From Bacillus sp. es.036 (GTDB taxonomy: Bacteria > Bacillota > Bacilli > Bacillales > Guptibacillaceae): a DNA stretch of 64,000 bases. Made by a program: the position numbers and the translations under genes. Positions within the stretch are counted from its first letter, which is position 1. The number at the start of each line of letters is the position of its first letter. Below, in pieces: positions 1-8,243 of the stretch. The DNA lies in contig NZ_PDIZ01000001.1 of NCBI RefSeq assembly GCF_002563635.1, forward strand, positions 2,790,001-2,854,000, written 5' to 3'. The notes under the pieces were generated by a model that saw only the letters and a list, made by a program, of their open reading frames with translations, had not been told where the DNA came from and searched no databases.

Positions 1-74
1 TTTATTCTGTAAATGCTCCGATTTTATGGAGTAAGTTCAGTTCAATTTCCTTCAAATAATCCGAACAACATCGA

Positions 75-275
75 CTAATTATTTGTAGTTTGCTTTTTAA
101 GTCGTATTACTTCGGCAATAATACTCACTATTGCTCCAACTAATAATACCAAGAAAGTCCAAGATGTTATGTTCATCCCATTATCATTAACAGAATGACT
201 ACGATAAAATCCATTAGCTGCTAATAGGATTACAATTAAATTGAAACCTATGTAAAATCTTCCTCCACGCTTAAT
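75..275 (-). CDS. Small two-segment membrane protein, possible ATT start
   Basis: A 66-codon open frame with a hydrophobic stretch (FNLIVILLAANGF) and a second one (WTFLVLLVGAIVSIIAEVI), then a basic tail RLKKQTTNN and a TAG stop. No ATG, GTG or TTG occurs in frame before the hydrophobic part. An AGGAGG box sits 7 nt before an ATT codon at 273-275, so I place the start there; a mutated ATG or a sequencing error is the alternative. It follows another small membrane gene on the same strand and shares a GGR-type N-terminus with it. No function recognised. Confidence 0.4.
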   Translation of the reverse strand: MKRGGRFYIGFNLIVILLAANGFYRSHSVNDNGMNITSWTFLVLLVGAIVSIIAEVIRLKKQTTNN

Positions 276-328
276 TGGAATTCCTCCTTTTCTATTGGAT
301 ATAATTACAATTCGTTTATTGCTCCGAT

Positions 329-520
329 TTAATCAAATAGAAAATTACCCACTAATCCAATTAAAAGCATTAGTATAAAACTCCCAAACAGAAAGTATCC
401 GATTAACTTAATGGGTAAAGGAAGTCTTCCTCCACGTGTTTTTGGAAACCCTTCGATGTTTTGTTTATGTGCTATGGCATCATTGAAAGGCTTATTTTCA
501 TTTCCATTGTTCATAGACAA
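329..520 (-). CDS. Small single-pass membrane protein, unknown function
   Basis: A 63-residue protein with a polar N-terminal half (MNNGNENKPFNDAIAHKQN), a GGRLPLPIK linker and one C-terminal transmembrane segment of about 25 residues. GGAGGT stands 6 nt before TTG at 520 and 12 nt before ATG at 514, so the TTG is preferred. The start overlaps the 3' end of the upstream reading frame (stop at 498-500), which suggests translational coupling with the intron-split gene. I do not recognise the family. Confidence 0.6.
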   Translation of the reverse strand: MSMNNGNENKPFNDAIAHKQNIEGFPKTRGGRLPLPIKLIGYFLFGSFILMLLIGLVGNFLFD

Positions 521-631
521 TTTGGTACCTCCAATATTTCTGGTCTTCTCTAACAAAAAGTCTCCTATTATACTTACGAAGTAGCCCCTGATTTAGTTTC
601 AAATCGTTCATTATCTCGAATTCAAGTCTTC
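498..631 (-). CDS. Exon 2 of a small gene split by a group II intron
   Basis: Joined to 3341-3410, this gives an uninterrupted 67-codon frame starting MEYYVNVGSEDK and ending QIVYEQWK, stop TGA at 498-500. The frame crosses the predicted splice junction inside a glycine codon. The protein is polar, rich in aromatic and basic residues, and unlike anything I recognise. Its end overlaps the start of the next small gene, as expected for a compact operon. The exon border depends on the intron end being at 632, which I chose from the AY-ending rule and from the restored frame. Confidence 0.5.
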
Positions 632-680
632 ATACAGATAGATAAGGGTTTGAAGTTATCGCCCCCTTTTCCCCCTGTTT

Positions 681-714
681 GCACCGTATGGGCAACTTTC
701 ATCGCGTACGGCGC
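681..714 (-). ncRNA. Group II intron domain V
   Basis: Thirty-four nucleotides on the minus strand beginning GCGCCGTACGCGAT, with a GAAA tetraloop and the complementary arm CATACGGTGC. This is the size and shape of the catalytic domain V hairpin. The triad position reads CGC rather than the more common AGC. Confidence 0.8.
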
Positions 715-772
715 GCCAACTAATCCAATTCATTCTTTCGATGTAATGAATAAAGCCGATTTATATTAAATC

Positions 773-2587
773 TTAGATTGCTTGAAGATTGCACTGCCTT
801 CGAAGATCATTTACCTTTTCTTTTTGAGTGTTTTCCAGCTTTAATTCTTTAAGGATCGCTTTAATTTTAAGTGGATCCTTTAAATGTACAAGCCGGTGAA
901 CGGGTTCATATAACACGATCAGGTTAGAGAATCGATCATCTTTTGAAAGATGATAAGGTCTCTTATGATGACAGTGCCAGTCTGATAATCCAAGCTCTGT
1001 TCCCGTTACAGCACACTTACCGTACTGAGCGATGAACTTACTAATGCGATTATCATTGTATTCAATCGTTCGATTTGGTATATAGTTTGACATGACATAG
1101 TTAAGTACATTTTTCTGAATCGCTTTTAGGTTCTGGTGAATTTTCGCCCTACCTTTCGCAGTATAGTTACAGGTTTCTTGCGAAAAACATAAGTTGGTTT
1201 TATGCCGTTGCGCATAAATCGGGACGAATACCATGTCTTGAATCTTATAATATTGGGGTTCATACCCTTTAAAGCGTTTTTGTAGCGTACTTGTCATGTC
1301 TTTAAACTCAGCTTCTTTTCTCACGTCTTTTAATCGGTTGTATAATGTCCTGCGAAGATAGAAGTTCAACTCATGTAAATTATTTGTGATATGAGTGGCG
1401 GCAGCGTAATAATTCTGGATCCCCATGACAACTGTATTGAAATGCCAGACGGTCTCAGCACAAGGCTTTTTATGGATTGCCTTGATGGATTCTTTCATTT
1501 TCCTTTTGGCATTTGCTTTGGCTTTTTTCGACATATTTGAATGAGCCACAAATCCTTTTCTCGTCTTTCCTTTCTTGACAGCTCGAAACGTAAATCCTAG
1601 AAACTCTGAAGAGTTTTTCTTTAGGTTTACTACTTTCGATTTTTCTTCACTTGCCTCAAGATGAAGTCTTGTATGGAGAAAATCCTTTATGGCATAATTC
1701 ATTTTCATTGCTTGTGAGCGTGTACGACATAAGACTTTGAAATCGTCCGCATAACGGACGATGTAACATTCTTTTAAATTTGACCTCTTCAGCGCTTGTA
1801 TTTTACTTCCATTATGTTTGTACTGATGGCTAGTCTCCAGAGTTTCCCATTGGTTACTAATCCACCAATCTAGTTCATTTAACACAATGTTGGATAGAAG
1901 TGGAGAAATGATACCGCCCTGTTGCGTTCCTCTGGTTGGTATGCCTTCTCCTTCAACCTCTGCCTTCAGAAGCTTTGAGATAATAGAAAGCAATGCTTTA
2001 TCCTTTATACCAATAGACCAGATCTGTTTCAGTAATTTGCTGTGATTGACGTTATCGAAGAAGCCTTTAATATCAACGTCAATACAATGATAAAGTCCAC
2101 TCAAATTGATAAGAGACTCGAATCTCGCTTTTGCGTGATGCGTACTTCGATTGGGTCTAAAACCATAGCTGTGTTTGTGGAATTTCGCCTCACAAATCGG
2201 TTCTAGGACTTGTAAAATACATTGTTGAAGAATTCGGTCCCAGATGGTGGGTATCCCCAACGGTCTCGTTTTGCCGTTGGCTTTTGGTATTAGAACACGT
2301 CTAACGACTTCAGGCTGGTAGGATTGAAGCGTGTTTTGAACTTTCTCAATGACTTCTTCTACAGACAGAGATCGAATGTCATCGATGGTTAATTTATTAA
2401 CACCTGCCGTTTTACTTCCCGTATTTCGTTTGATATTTCGATAGGCAAGACGTATATTTTCGTTCGAACAGATAATATTCATTAAGTCATAGAAATTCTG
2501 ACCATTAACACTTTGAGCGTACAGATTATCAAAGCAGTGCTCCATATTGTAATACTCAGAGTGTCTCAGTTTCTTCCGTTTCAACAA
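773..2587 (-). CDS. ltrA: Group II intron reverse transcriptase/maturase with HNH endonuclease
   Basis: A 604-residue intron-encoded protein. An N-terminal RT0-like part leads into the reverse transcriptase fingers and palm, with the catalytic YADD box in VRYADDFKVL and the GTQQGGIISPLLSNI motif. The maturase X domain follows, and an HNH nuclease closes the protein (CAVTGTELG, WHCHHKRPYH, LVHL). The family assists splicing of its own intron and copies it into new DNA sites. Length and motifs are intact, with no frameshift. Retrons and diversity-generating elements are excluded by the maturase and HNH domains and by the flanking intron RNA. Confidence 0.93.
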   Translation of the reverse strand: MLKRKKLRHSEYYNMEHCFDNLYAQSVNGQNFYDLMNIICSNENIRLAYRNIKRNTGSKTAGVNKLTIDDIRSLSVEEVIEKVQNTLQSYQPEVVRRVLIPKANGKTRPLGIPTIWDRILQQCILQVLEPICEAKFHKHSYGFRPNRSTHHAKARFESLINLSGLYHCIDVDIKGFFDNVNHSKLLKQIWSIGIKDKALLSIISKLLKAEVEGEGIPTRGTQQGGIISPLLSNIVLNELDWWISNQWETLETSHQYKHNGSKIQALKRSNLKECYIVRYADDFKVLCRTRSQAMKMNYAIKDFLHTRLHLEASEEKSKVVNLKKNSSEFLGFTFRAVKKGKTRKGFVAHSNMSKKAKANAKRKMKESIKAIHKKPCAETVWHFNTVVMGIQNYYAAATHITNNLHELNFYLRRTLYNRLKDVRKEAEFKDMTSTLQKRFKGYEPQYYKIQDMVFVPIYAQRHKTNLCFSQETCNYTAKGRAKIHQNLKAIQKNVLNYVMSNYIPNRTIEYNDNRISKFIAQYGKCAVTGTELGLSDWHCHHKRPYHLSKDDRFSNLIVLYEPVHRLVHLKDPLKIKAILKELKLENTQKEKVNDLRRQCNLQAI

Positions 2588-3340
2588 GTCGGTGACTCCC
2601 TTAGGAGTTGAACCTCTTTTAGTCTCACGAGAACCTTATTAATCGATAAAGAACTGTCTTACATGGTTGAATGATCTTCATTAGTCTAGTGGCGATCCCT
2701 CCATGTGAATTAGACATTTCATTGGTACTGTGCCACCACTTTCACTGATATTAAGGTAAGTTATACAGTTGTTATTCTCACAATTGTTTTCCTTATCACC
2801 ATTTCATCGGAAGCAAGTCCTCCACGTTATCAGCTTACAACGTTGAATTATATCTATTATAGAAAGAAGTTAGGTGCTTCCTGTAAGCCTGTTAGTCGTT
2901 CATGCGCCTTTAACACACCGTGGACTTTCATATTTACGAGTTTTACTCATCCACTACTAACCTCACTCTTGGTGATATACACATTTCTATGTATTGCAGT
3001 TATAGACCTGTACCTTCAGAAGTTCGTCAGCTTAACCTCTATTCTTATAGGTTATACGCATTCTCACCATGTTCTTTCAACCCAAGCATTATGATTCACA
3101 CCACCCCCGCAGGTAGGTTTTCGTCAGCCGATCCTGTTACGGTGAATTCTCACGCCTTTTCATCGAGCTTATAACACTCTTATCCTTGCTAATTCAAGTG
3201 CTATTCGACTAAGAGAGAGCCCTTCAAGACGTTACGCTATCATTTGACTCTTCGATATAATCCTTCAGTTCTGTAAAGAACTGTCTAACTTTTACCTGAG
3301 TAATGTGACCATTCTCAGTTTAATTAGAAACGTTTCGCAC

Positions 3341-3410
3341 CATAAAACTGCCCTTTAATTGAACAACTACTTCTTTTATCCTCACTACCAACATTAACAT
3401 AATATTCCAT
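3341..3410 (-). CDS. Exon 1 of a small gene split by a group II intron
   Basis: Starts at ATG 3410-3408 and runs 23 codons plus one base to the intron border, encoding MEYYVNVGSEDKRSSCSIKG and three more residues. GGTGAG is about 12 nt upstream, a rather long spacing. Without splicing the frame runs into the intron; with splicing it continues for 44 more codons in exon 2. The function is unknown. Confidence 0.45.
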
Positions 3411-3523
3411 AAAATCACTAAACTCACCAACCTATAAACTGTATTTCCCTATGTATATCAGTTTAAGAAATTCAGAAGTGCCAATACTAAGAGAAAACCC
3501 TTAAACTGGAAAGGAATTCACCC

Positions 3524-3820
3524 ATGACATTTCCTGTTATCCATACAAACTTTTGGGACGCTGTTCTTGCGGTCCCTTTAGTCATGATACTCACACAGTT
3601 AATCAAAATATTCACCCCTATACCTCGGACCTTTGTTCCAACACTAGCGATTATTTTAGGACTTCTCATATCAGTGTTTTATAGTCATCGTCATCACTTT
3701 GTTGCCGGTTTGTTTATGGGGTACTTTTACGGATATGCCGCGATTGGAAACTATGCATCGTTGAAGACATCATTTTTAGCATTACAGAAGAAAAGAAGAA
3801 AAAAGGAACATTTTTCATAA
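3524..3820 (+). CDS. Small holin-like membrane protein, unknown function
   Basis: A 98-residue protein with an amphipathic N-terminus, a hydrophobic segment (WDAVLAVPLVMILTQLI), a short PIPRTFVPT turn, a second hydrophobic segment (LAIILGLLISVF) and a third (FVAGLFMGYFYGYAAIG). It ends in a highly basic tail KKRRKKEH. An AAAGGA box lies 9 nt before the ATG. The arrangement resembles small holin-like proteins but I do not recognise a named family. It stands alone and is followed by a strong bidirectional terminator shared with yeeI. Confidence 0.65.
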   Translation: MTFPVIHTNFWDAVLAVPLVMILTQLIKIFTPIPRTFVPTLAIILGLLISVFYSHRHHFVAGLFMGYFYGYAAIGNYASLKTSFLALQKKRRKKEHFS

Positions 3821-3840
3821 GTGAATTTCGTTTTATTTTA

Positions 3841-3876
3841 AAAAGGGGACTTCCGATATCCGGAAGCCCCCTTTTT
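3841..3876. terminator. Bidirectional terminator
   Basis: Stem AAAAAGGGG-CTTCCG / CGGAAG-CCCCTTTTT with an ATAT loop, between converging genes. Confidence 0.85.
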
Positions 3877-3883
3877 GACTTTT

Positions 3884-4606
3884 TTATTCTTCACCAAGAT
3901 CTACATTATGATAAACCTGCTGTACATCTTCTAACTCTTCAAGTGCATCGATCATTTTCAAGAACTGCTCTTGATCTTCTCCTGAAAGCTCAACGTCATT
4001 TTGTGCAAGCATCGTAAGTTCAGCTACGGTAAACTCAGTAATCCCTGCATTTTTAAATGCTTCCTGTACCGCATGGAACTGATCTGGTTCAGCATAGACA
4101 ATCACGACGTCATCCTCTTCCATAATGTCACGTACATCAAGATCTGCTTCCATTAACAGTTCAAGAACTTCATCTGCTGATTTGCCTTCAATGCCGAATA
4201 CAGCTGTTGCATCAAACATGTAAGCAACAGAACCGTTCACACCCATGTTTCCACCGTTTTTACCAAAAGTAGAGCGGACATCAGAAGCTGTACGGTTTAC
4301 GTTGTTTGTTAATGTATCAACGATCACCATAGATCCGCTTGGACCAAATCCTTCGTATCGAAGCGTATCGTAATTTTCATCTGCTCCGCCCTTCGCTTTT
4401 TCAATCGCACGGTCAATGATTGCTTTTGGTACGTTGTATGTTTTCGCCCGTTCAAGAACTAAGCGCAGCGCCTGGTTCGCTACTGGATCTGGTTCACCTT
4501 GCTTTGCCGCTACATAAATTTCACGACCAAACTTAGCATAAATTCGACTTGTATTCGCATCCTTAGATGCTTTCTTTTCCTTAATATTATTCCATTTACG
4601 GCCCAT
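3884..4606 (-). CDS. yeeI: YebC/TACO1 family protein, YeeI type
   Basis: A 240-residue member of the YebC family, nearly colinear with Bacillus subtilis YeeI: it opens [20 protein letters not shown] and keeps the [19 protein letters not shown] and [10 protein letters not shown] blocks. The family was first described as transcription regulators; recent work on the YebC2 branch, to which YeeI belongs, points to relief of ribosome stalling at proline-rich stretches. It is monocistronic, shares a terminator with the converging small membrane gene, and lies head-to-head with the P1 peptidase gene. Confidence 0.93.
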   Translation of the reverse strand: MGRKWNNIKEKKASKDANTSRIYAKFGREIYVAAKQGEPDPVANQALRLVLERAKTYNVPKAIIDRAIEKAKGGADENYDTLRYEGFGPSGSMVIVDTLTNNVNRTASDVRSTFGKNGGNMGVNGSVAYMFDATAVFGIEGKSADEVLELLMEADLDVRDIMEEDDVVIVYAEPDQFHAVQEAFKNAGITEFTVAELTMLAQNDVELSGEDQEQFLKMIDALEELEDVQQVYHNVDLGEE

Positions 4607-4752
4607 TCAATTTCACTCTTTTCTACTAGTTATCTGTTTACACATTCTCTATACGTCTCGTCAATTATACCATATTTTACAGTTACCATTTGCTTGAGGG
4701 ACTTGGATTCACTAGAAATAATAGTAAACTAGTAAAAAAGAGGAGTGATCAT

Positions 4753-5814
4753 GTGAGTCAGAAAAGGTTGCAAGATTACGGCGTTACTATCGGAGAAATG
4801 GAGCCCGGTGCAAAAAATGCGATTACGGATGTCGAAGGAGTAACCGTCGGACATACTACTCTGAATAACGGTGAAGTTCAAACAGGCGTAACAGCGATCC
4901 TTCCGCATCAAGGGAATCTGTTTCAGCAGAAAGTAATTGCATCGAGCTATATTCTTAACGGGTTTGGTAAAACAATGGGAACCATTCAGCTGGATGAGCT
5001 TGGTACGCTTGAAACACCAATTATTTTAACGAATACGTTAAGTATTGGAACGGCTGCAGATGCGGTGTTTGATTATATGTTAGAACAAAACCATGAAATT
5101 GGCGATACAACTGGAACGGTTAATCCGGTTATTGGCGAATGCAACGACATGTTTTTAAACGATATTCGAGGACGACACGTTCAAAAGCATCATGTTCATG
5201 AAGCGATCGCAAACGCTTCGACTACTTTTGAAGAAGGTTCCGTTGGGGCTGGAAGGGGTATGCTTTGCTATTCATTAAAAGGTGGAATTGGAACGGCTTC
5301 CAGAAAAGTAAAGCTTCAGCATGGGAGCTATACCCTGGGTGTGCTTGTTGTGACGAATTTTGGTATCCTTCGTGACCTTAATGTAAACGGAAAGAAAGTG
5401 GGCAAGACATTAAAAGAAGCCCTTCTTCATTCCTGGGAAGAAAAAGATAAGGGTTCTGTTATGGTGATCGTTGCAACAGATCTTCCCGTTTCAGAACGAC
5501 AGCTTCATCGAATTATTAAACGCGCGTCTACAGGGCTCTCCAGAACGGGATCCATTATCACAACAGGTAGCGGCAAGATTATCATAGGTTTTTCCACCGC
5601 TAACAAAGTCGCCCATCAATATACTCCGCAAACTCAAACACTAGAAACCATCCATGAGGAAGAAATCGATACCGCTTTTCGTGCAGTTGGTGAAGCGACA
5701 GAAGAAGCGGTACTTAATTCTTTAGTAGCCGCTACTCACGTGATCGGCCGTGATGGAAATGAGAGACCGACGTTAATGCATTTACTCCAAAAATTTAGTA
5801 TGAAGCTTAAATGA
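4753..5814 (+). CDS. P1 family (DmpA-type) self-processing aminopeptidase
   Basis: A 353-residue peptidase of the DmpA/BapA family, which hydrolyses N-terminal residues of small peptides after self-cleavage into two chains. The N-terminal half has ITDVEGVTVGHTT and TNTLSIGTAADAV. The processing site is visible as Gly234-Ser235 in KDKGSVMVIVATDLP; Ser235 would become the new N-terminus and nucleophile. GTG at 4753 is chosen because AGGAG lies 7 nt upstream; an ATG at 4690 lacks a ribosome site. The gene is a single unit with its own terminator and no signal peptide. Confidence 0.88.
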   Translation: MSQKRLQDYGVTIGEMEPGAKNAITDVEGVTVGHTTLNNGEVQTGVTAILPHQGNLFQQKVIASSYILNGFGKTMGTIQLDELGTLETPIILTNTLSIGTAADAVFDYMLEQNHEIGDTTGTVNPVIGECNDMFLNDIRGRHVQKHHVHEAIANASTTFEEGSVGAGRGMLCYSLKGGIGTASRKVKLQHGSYTLGVLVVTNFGILRDLNVNGKKVGKTLKEALLHSWEEKDKGSVMVIVATDLPVSERQLHRIIKRASTGLSRTGSIITTGSGKIIIGFSTANKVAHQYTPQTQTLETIHEEEIDTAFRAVGEATEEAVLNSLVAATHVIGRDGNERPTLMHLLQKFSMKLK

Positions 5815-5848
5815 AAAATCCTCCTGTCACGACGACAGGAGGATTTTT
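5815..5848. terminator. Bidirectional terminator
   Basis: Perfect stem AAAAATCCTCCTGTC / GACAGGAGGATTTTT between converging genes. Confidence 0.88.
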
Positions 5849-5854
5849 ATATGA

Positions 5855-6613
5855 TTAGCGATTACGGGCTACATAAGGATAAATTGGATTTTTCAATTGA
5901 AACTCGTATGTGTTGCCATCAACGATGCCAACGACTTTATTGCTATCGTAAAGATCTAGCATGAAGTCTGCCATTTCCTTAGCTGTATGGAACTGCGGAA
6001 CAGTTCCTTCATATTCGAAGTTATCAACGTCCATTGAACGGTTCGCAAATTCGGTTTCTGTTGCTGCAGGTGCCAAAACTTTTGCCTGCATTTTCGCGCC
6101 TTGTCCTTGGAGCTCCTGAGCAAGTCCTTCTGTAAAGGCACTGACAAAGAATTTCGTAGCACAATATGTCACAGCATCTGCAACGATTGTATAGCCTCCG
6201 CCTGAGGAAACGTTAATTAACTGCGTTCCCTCGACATTCGCATAATCGCGAACAAACAAGGATGACAAAATCGTTAAAGCCTCATTGTTCAGACGAAGCA
6301 TCGTTTCAATTTTTGGAAGTTTTTGTTCGCCAACTGGATCAAAATTACCGAATCCAGCATTATTGATAAATGTTTCAATTTCAATATTTTCAAGACTCTC
6401 ATAGAAAGCATAGACGTTTTCGTTAAGTGATAGATCTGCTTCACGAATGATCACATCAAGATCAGAATTAATCTTCTGTACTTCGCTTTTCAGCTCTTCC
6501 AATTTCTGAGTTCGACGTGCAGCGATTACAAGGTTCTTTCCGCGAGCCGCAAATGCGAGTGCTGATTCATACCCAATACCTGAACTTGCTCCTGTAATAA
6601 CCGTGTACTTCAT
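5855..6613 (-). CDS. Short-chain dehydrogenase/reductase
   Basis: A 252-residue classical-type SDR. The NAD(P) glycine motif TGASSGIG is at residues 7-14, followed by a basic AARR cofactor patch that favours NADP. NNAG appears mid-protein and the catalytic YxxxK in YCATKFF. The substrate is unknown. The gene is divergent from a MerR regulator and has a MerR-type promoter with a 19-bp spacer, so it is the probable target of that regulator, perhaps as an aldehyde- or electrophile-responsive enzyme. Confidence 0.88.
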   Translation of the reverse strand: MKYTVITGASSGIGYESALAFAARGKNLVIAARRTQKLEELKSEVQKINSDLDVIIREADLSLNENVYAFYESLENIEIETFINNAGFGNFDPVGEQKLPKIETMLRLNNEALTILSSLFVRDYANVEGTQLINVSSGGGYTIVADAVTYCATKFFVSAFTEGLAQELQGQGAKMQAKVLAPAATETEFANRSMDVDNFEYEGTVPQFHTAKEMADFMLDLYDSNKVVGIVDGNTYEFQLKNPIYPYVARNR

Positions 6614-6649
6614 GTTAATCCCTCCACTTATTCATTATGTTACAATCTT

Positions 6650-6680
6650 ATTGTAGACGTTTGAGTGCACTCTAAGTCAA
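6650..6680 (-). promoter_or_regulatory. MerR-type promoter of the SDR gene
   Basis: On the minus strand a -35 TTGACT (6680-6675) and -10 TACAAT (6655-6650) are separated by 19 bp, the over-long spacing typical of MerR-activated promoters. The spacer carries a dyad centred on GAGTGCACTC. The divergent gene encodes a MerR protein. Confidence 0.75.
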
Positions 6681-6707
6681 ACAAAACGAAAAAGCAAGGG
6701 GGATTGA

Positions 6708-7073
6708 ATGTACTCGATAAGTGAAATAGCCGAAATGGTAGATATAAGTGCCCATACCCTCCGCTATTACGAAAAGGAAGGGATTATTGAACCGATTCGA
6801 AACGATCATGGCGTGAGACAATTTGACGAAAAGCATCTAAAGTGGTTGCAGTTCGTCAAAAAATTAAGAGAAACTCAAATGCCCGTCTCTCAAATCAAAG
6901 CATATACGCATTTATTTCTTGAAGGAGAGCACACCGCGAACGCTCGCCTAAAACTTCTTGAGGATCATCAGCAGTTTATTCGTGATCAAATCGAGACATT
7001 GCTTGCAACGGACGAAATGCTAACGAAGAAAATTTCAACATATAAAGAACAGATGGAGAAATCATTGATGTAA
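6708..7073 (+). CDS. MerR family transcriptional regulator
   Basis: A 121-residue regulator. The winged helix begins MYSISEIAEMVDISAHTLRY and continues to the wing with NDHGVRQFDEKH; a long dimerisation coiled coil follows (RLKLLEDHQQFIRDQIETLL). There is no C-terminal cysteine cluster, so a metal sensor is unlikely; it resembles the AdhR-like group that answers to aldehydes or other electrophiles. It probably activates the divergent SDR gene through the 19-bp-spacer promoter. A terminator hairpin follows at once. Confidence 0.88.
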   Translation: MYSISEIAEMVDISAHTLRYYEKEGIIEPIRNDHGVRQFDEKHLKWLQFVKKLRETQMPVSQIKAYTHLFLEGEHTANARLKLLEDHQQFIRDQIETLLATDEMLTKKISTYKEQMEKSLM

Positions 7074-7078
7074 TAACG

Positions 7079-7111
7079 AAAAGTCCCATTCCTTTATGGA
7101 ACGGGACTTTT
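7079..7111. terminator. Bidirectional terminator
   Basis: Stem AAAAGTCCC-TTCC / GGAA-GGGACTTTT between converging genes. Confidence 0.85.
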
Positions 7112-7122
7112 GTGATTTTGCT

Positions 7123-8226
7123 CTACTTGTCTCTTCCGCTACTCCAGATACGTATCACTTGTTCCGCTGAAAAGGCCAGCTGAGATTTAGTTACGTCTGG
7201 GTTAAGCGCATGTTCTAATGAATGACACCCTTGTTGAATCGAAAGTATTCCCGATAATGTTTCATACAAGTTATCCACCGGTTCAACAACCTGCCCTGCT
7301 AATGCAAAGCATGGAACATGATGTTTTTTCGCAAGTTTTCCAACTCCAGACGGAACTTTCCCATAAGCAGTTTGACGATCCATTTTCCCTTCCCCAGTAA
7401 AAGCGATGTCAGCCACTGCAAGCTTTTCTTCTACTTTTAGCAGTTCAAGCATCCACTCAATTCCAGGGACATAAGTCGCCCCTAGAGAATAGAGTGCTCC
7501 ACCAATCCCTCCTGCCGCTCCAGCTCCTTTTTGAGTCGATAGAGAAAGAAGATTTGCTACACGATGAAGAGCAGCATCATAAGTCGGAATTTCTTCTTTC
7601 TTCATACCTTTTTGCGGTCCAAAAACAGCAGCAGCTCCACGTTCACCTGCATAAGGGTTGTCCACATCCGTCACGATATAAAGATTCGCATTTAGCTTAC
7701 TACTACTTTCACGGATGGATGCGGTGTCTAGTAAAGGATTCTGGTGGAGAGGAAGTTCTTCGCATGAATGATCAAAACACGTATACCCTAGGGCTTGTAA
7801 CATTCCTAGCCCTCCATCGGTGGTCCCCGTCCCTCCCAGGAAGACGTATATGTCTTTGGCGCCTTTTTCTTCAGCATCCTGGATCAGCTCACCAACACCA
7901 TAGCTTGTTAAACGTGAAGGTTCTAAGTTGTCTGATGAAATCAAATGCAGCCCCACCGCTTCAGCCGATTCAATGTACGCGGCTTGCTCTGTTCGATAAT
8001 AACGAGCGCTTCGTTTTTTTCCGTCTAGCTGGTGGATCGGCACTGTTACAAAGTGTCCCGGCAATGTTTGGATCGCTTCCAATGACCCTTCTCCTCCGTC
8101 TGCTACCGGAATAACGTCAACAACACTATCAGGGAATACTCGCTTAATCCCAGACTTAACCGCCTCACCTGCATCCTTCGAGGATAAAGAACCTTTGAAC
8201 GAGTCCATCGCAATTAATACATTCAT
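7123..8226 (-). CDS. Glycerate kinase (GarK/GlxK family)
   Basis: A 367-residue type-2 glycerate kinase. It opens MNVLIAMDSFKGSLSS, with PVADGGEGS, GGTGTTDGGLGMLQALG and TGEGKMDRQTAYGK, all family signatures. It phosphorylates D-glycerate to 2- or 3-phosphoglycerate. It is the last gene after the mannosylglycerate permease and hydrolase, 17 nt behind mngB, so its substrate is most likely the glycerate set free by MngB. This makes the operon self-sufficient for sending both halves of the sugar into glycolysis. Confidence 0.92.
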   Translation of the reverse strand: MNVLIAMDSFKGSLSSKDAGEAVKSGIKRVFPDSVVDVIPVADGGEGSLEAIQTLPGHFVTVPIHQLDGKKRSARYYRTEQAAYIESAEAVGLHLISSDNLEPSRLTSYGVGELIQDAEEKGAKDIYVFLGGTGTTDGGLGMLQALGYTCFDHSCEELPLHQNPLLDTASIRESSSKLNANLYIVTDVDNPYAGERGAAAVFGPQKGMKKEEIPTYDAALHRVANLLSLSTQKGAGAAGGIGGALYSLGATYVPGIEWMLELLKVEEKLAVADIAFTGEGKMDRQTAYGKVPSGVGKLAKKHHVPCFALAGQVVEPVDNLYETLSGILSIQQGCHSLEHALNPDVTKSQLAFSAEQVIRIWSSGRDK

Positions 8227-8243
8227 TTCTCCACCTCCTTTTG

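Larger units (their letters stand above)
632..3340 (-). mobile_element. Group II intron with its encoded reverse transcriptase
   Basis: The intron reads on the minus strand. Its 5' end matches the GTGYG consensus (GTGCG at 3340-3336). About 750 nt of non-coding RNA domains precede the maturase gene, and a 34-nt domain V lies at 681-714, followed by domain VI and an end in ...TGTAT at 632. All parts needed for a ribozyme plus protein are present, so it may be active. Short frames in 2843-3174 are RNA-domain sequence, not genes. Exact ends are inferred, good to within a few bases. It sits inside a small gene whose frame is restored by exact removal. Confidence 0.8.

Noticed and set aside
773-2587. 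Retron or diversity-generating reverse transcriptase
   Set aside because: Maturase and HNH domains, domain V and GTGCG end identify a group II intron.
2843-3174. Two overlapping plus-strand frames of about 84 codons
   Set aside because: They lie in the 5' RNA domains of the group II intron, on the opposite strand, without ribosome sites or protein-like composition.
3487-3669. A 60-codon minus-strand frame opposite the small holin-like gene
   Set aside because: No ribosome site, and the plus-strand gene has membrane segments, a good start and a terminator.
7494-8114. A 206-codon plus-strand frame opposite glycerate kinase
   Set aside because: The minus strand encodes a full, motif-bearing kinase; the plus frame has Leu/His-rich shadow composition and no start signal.
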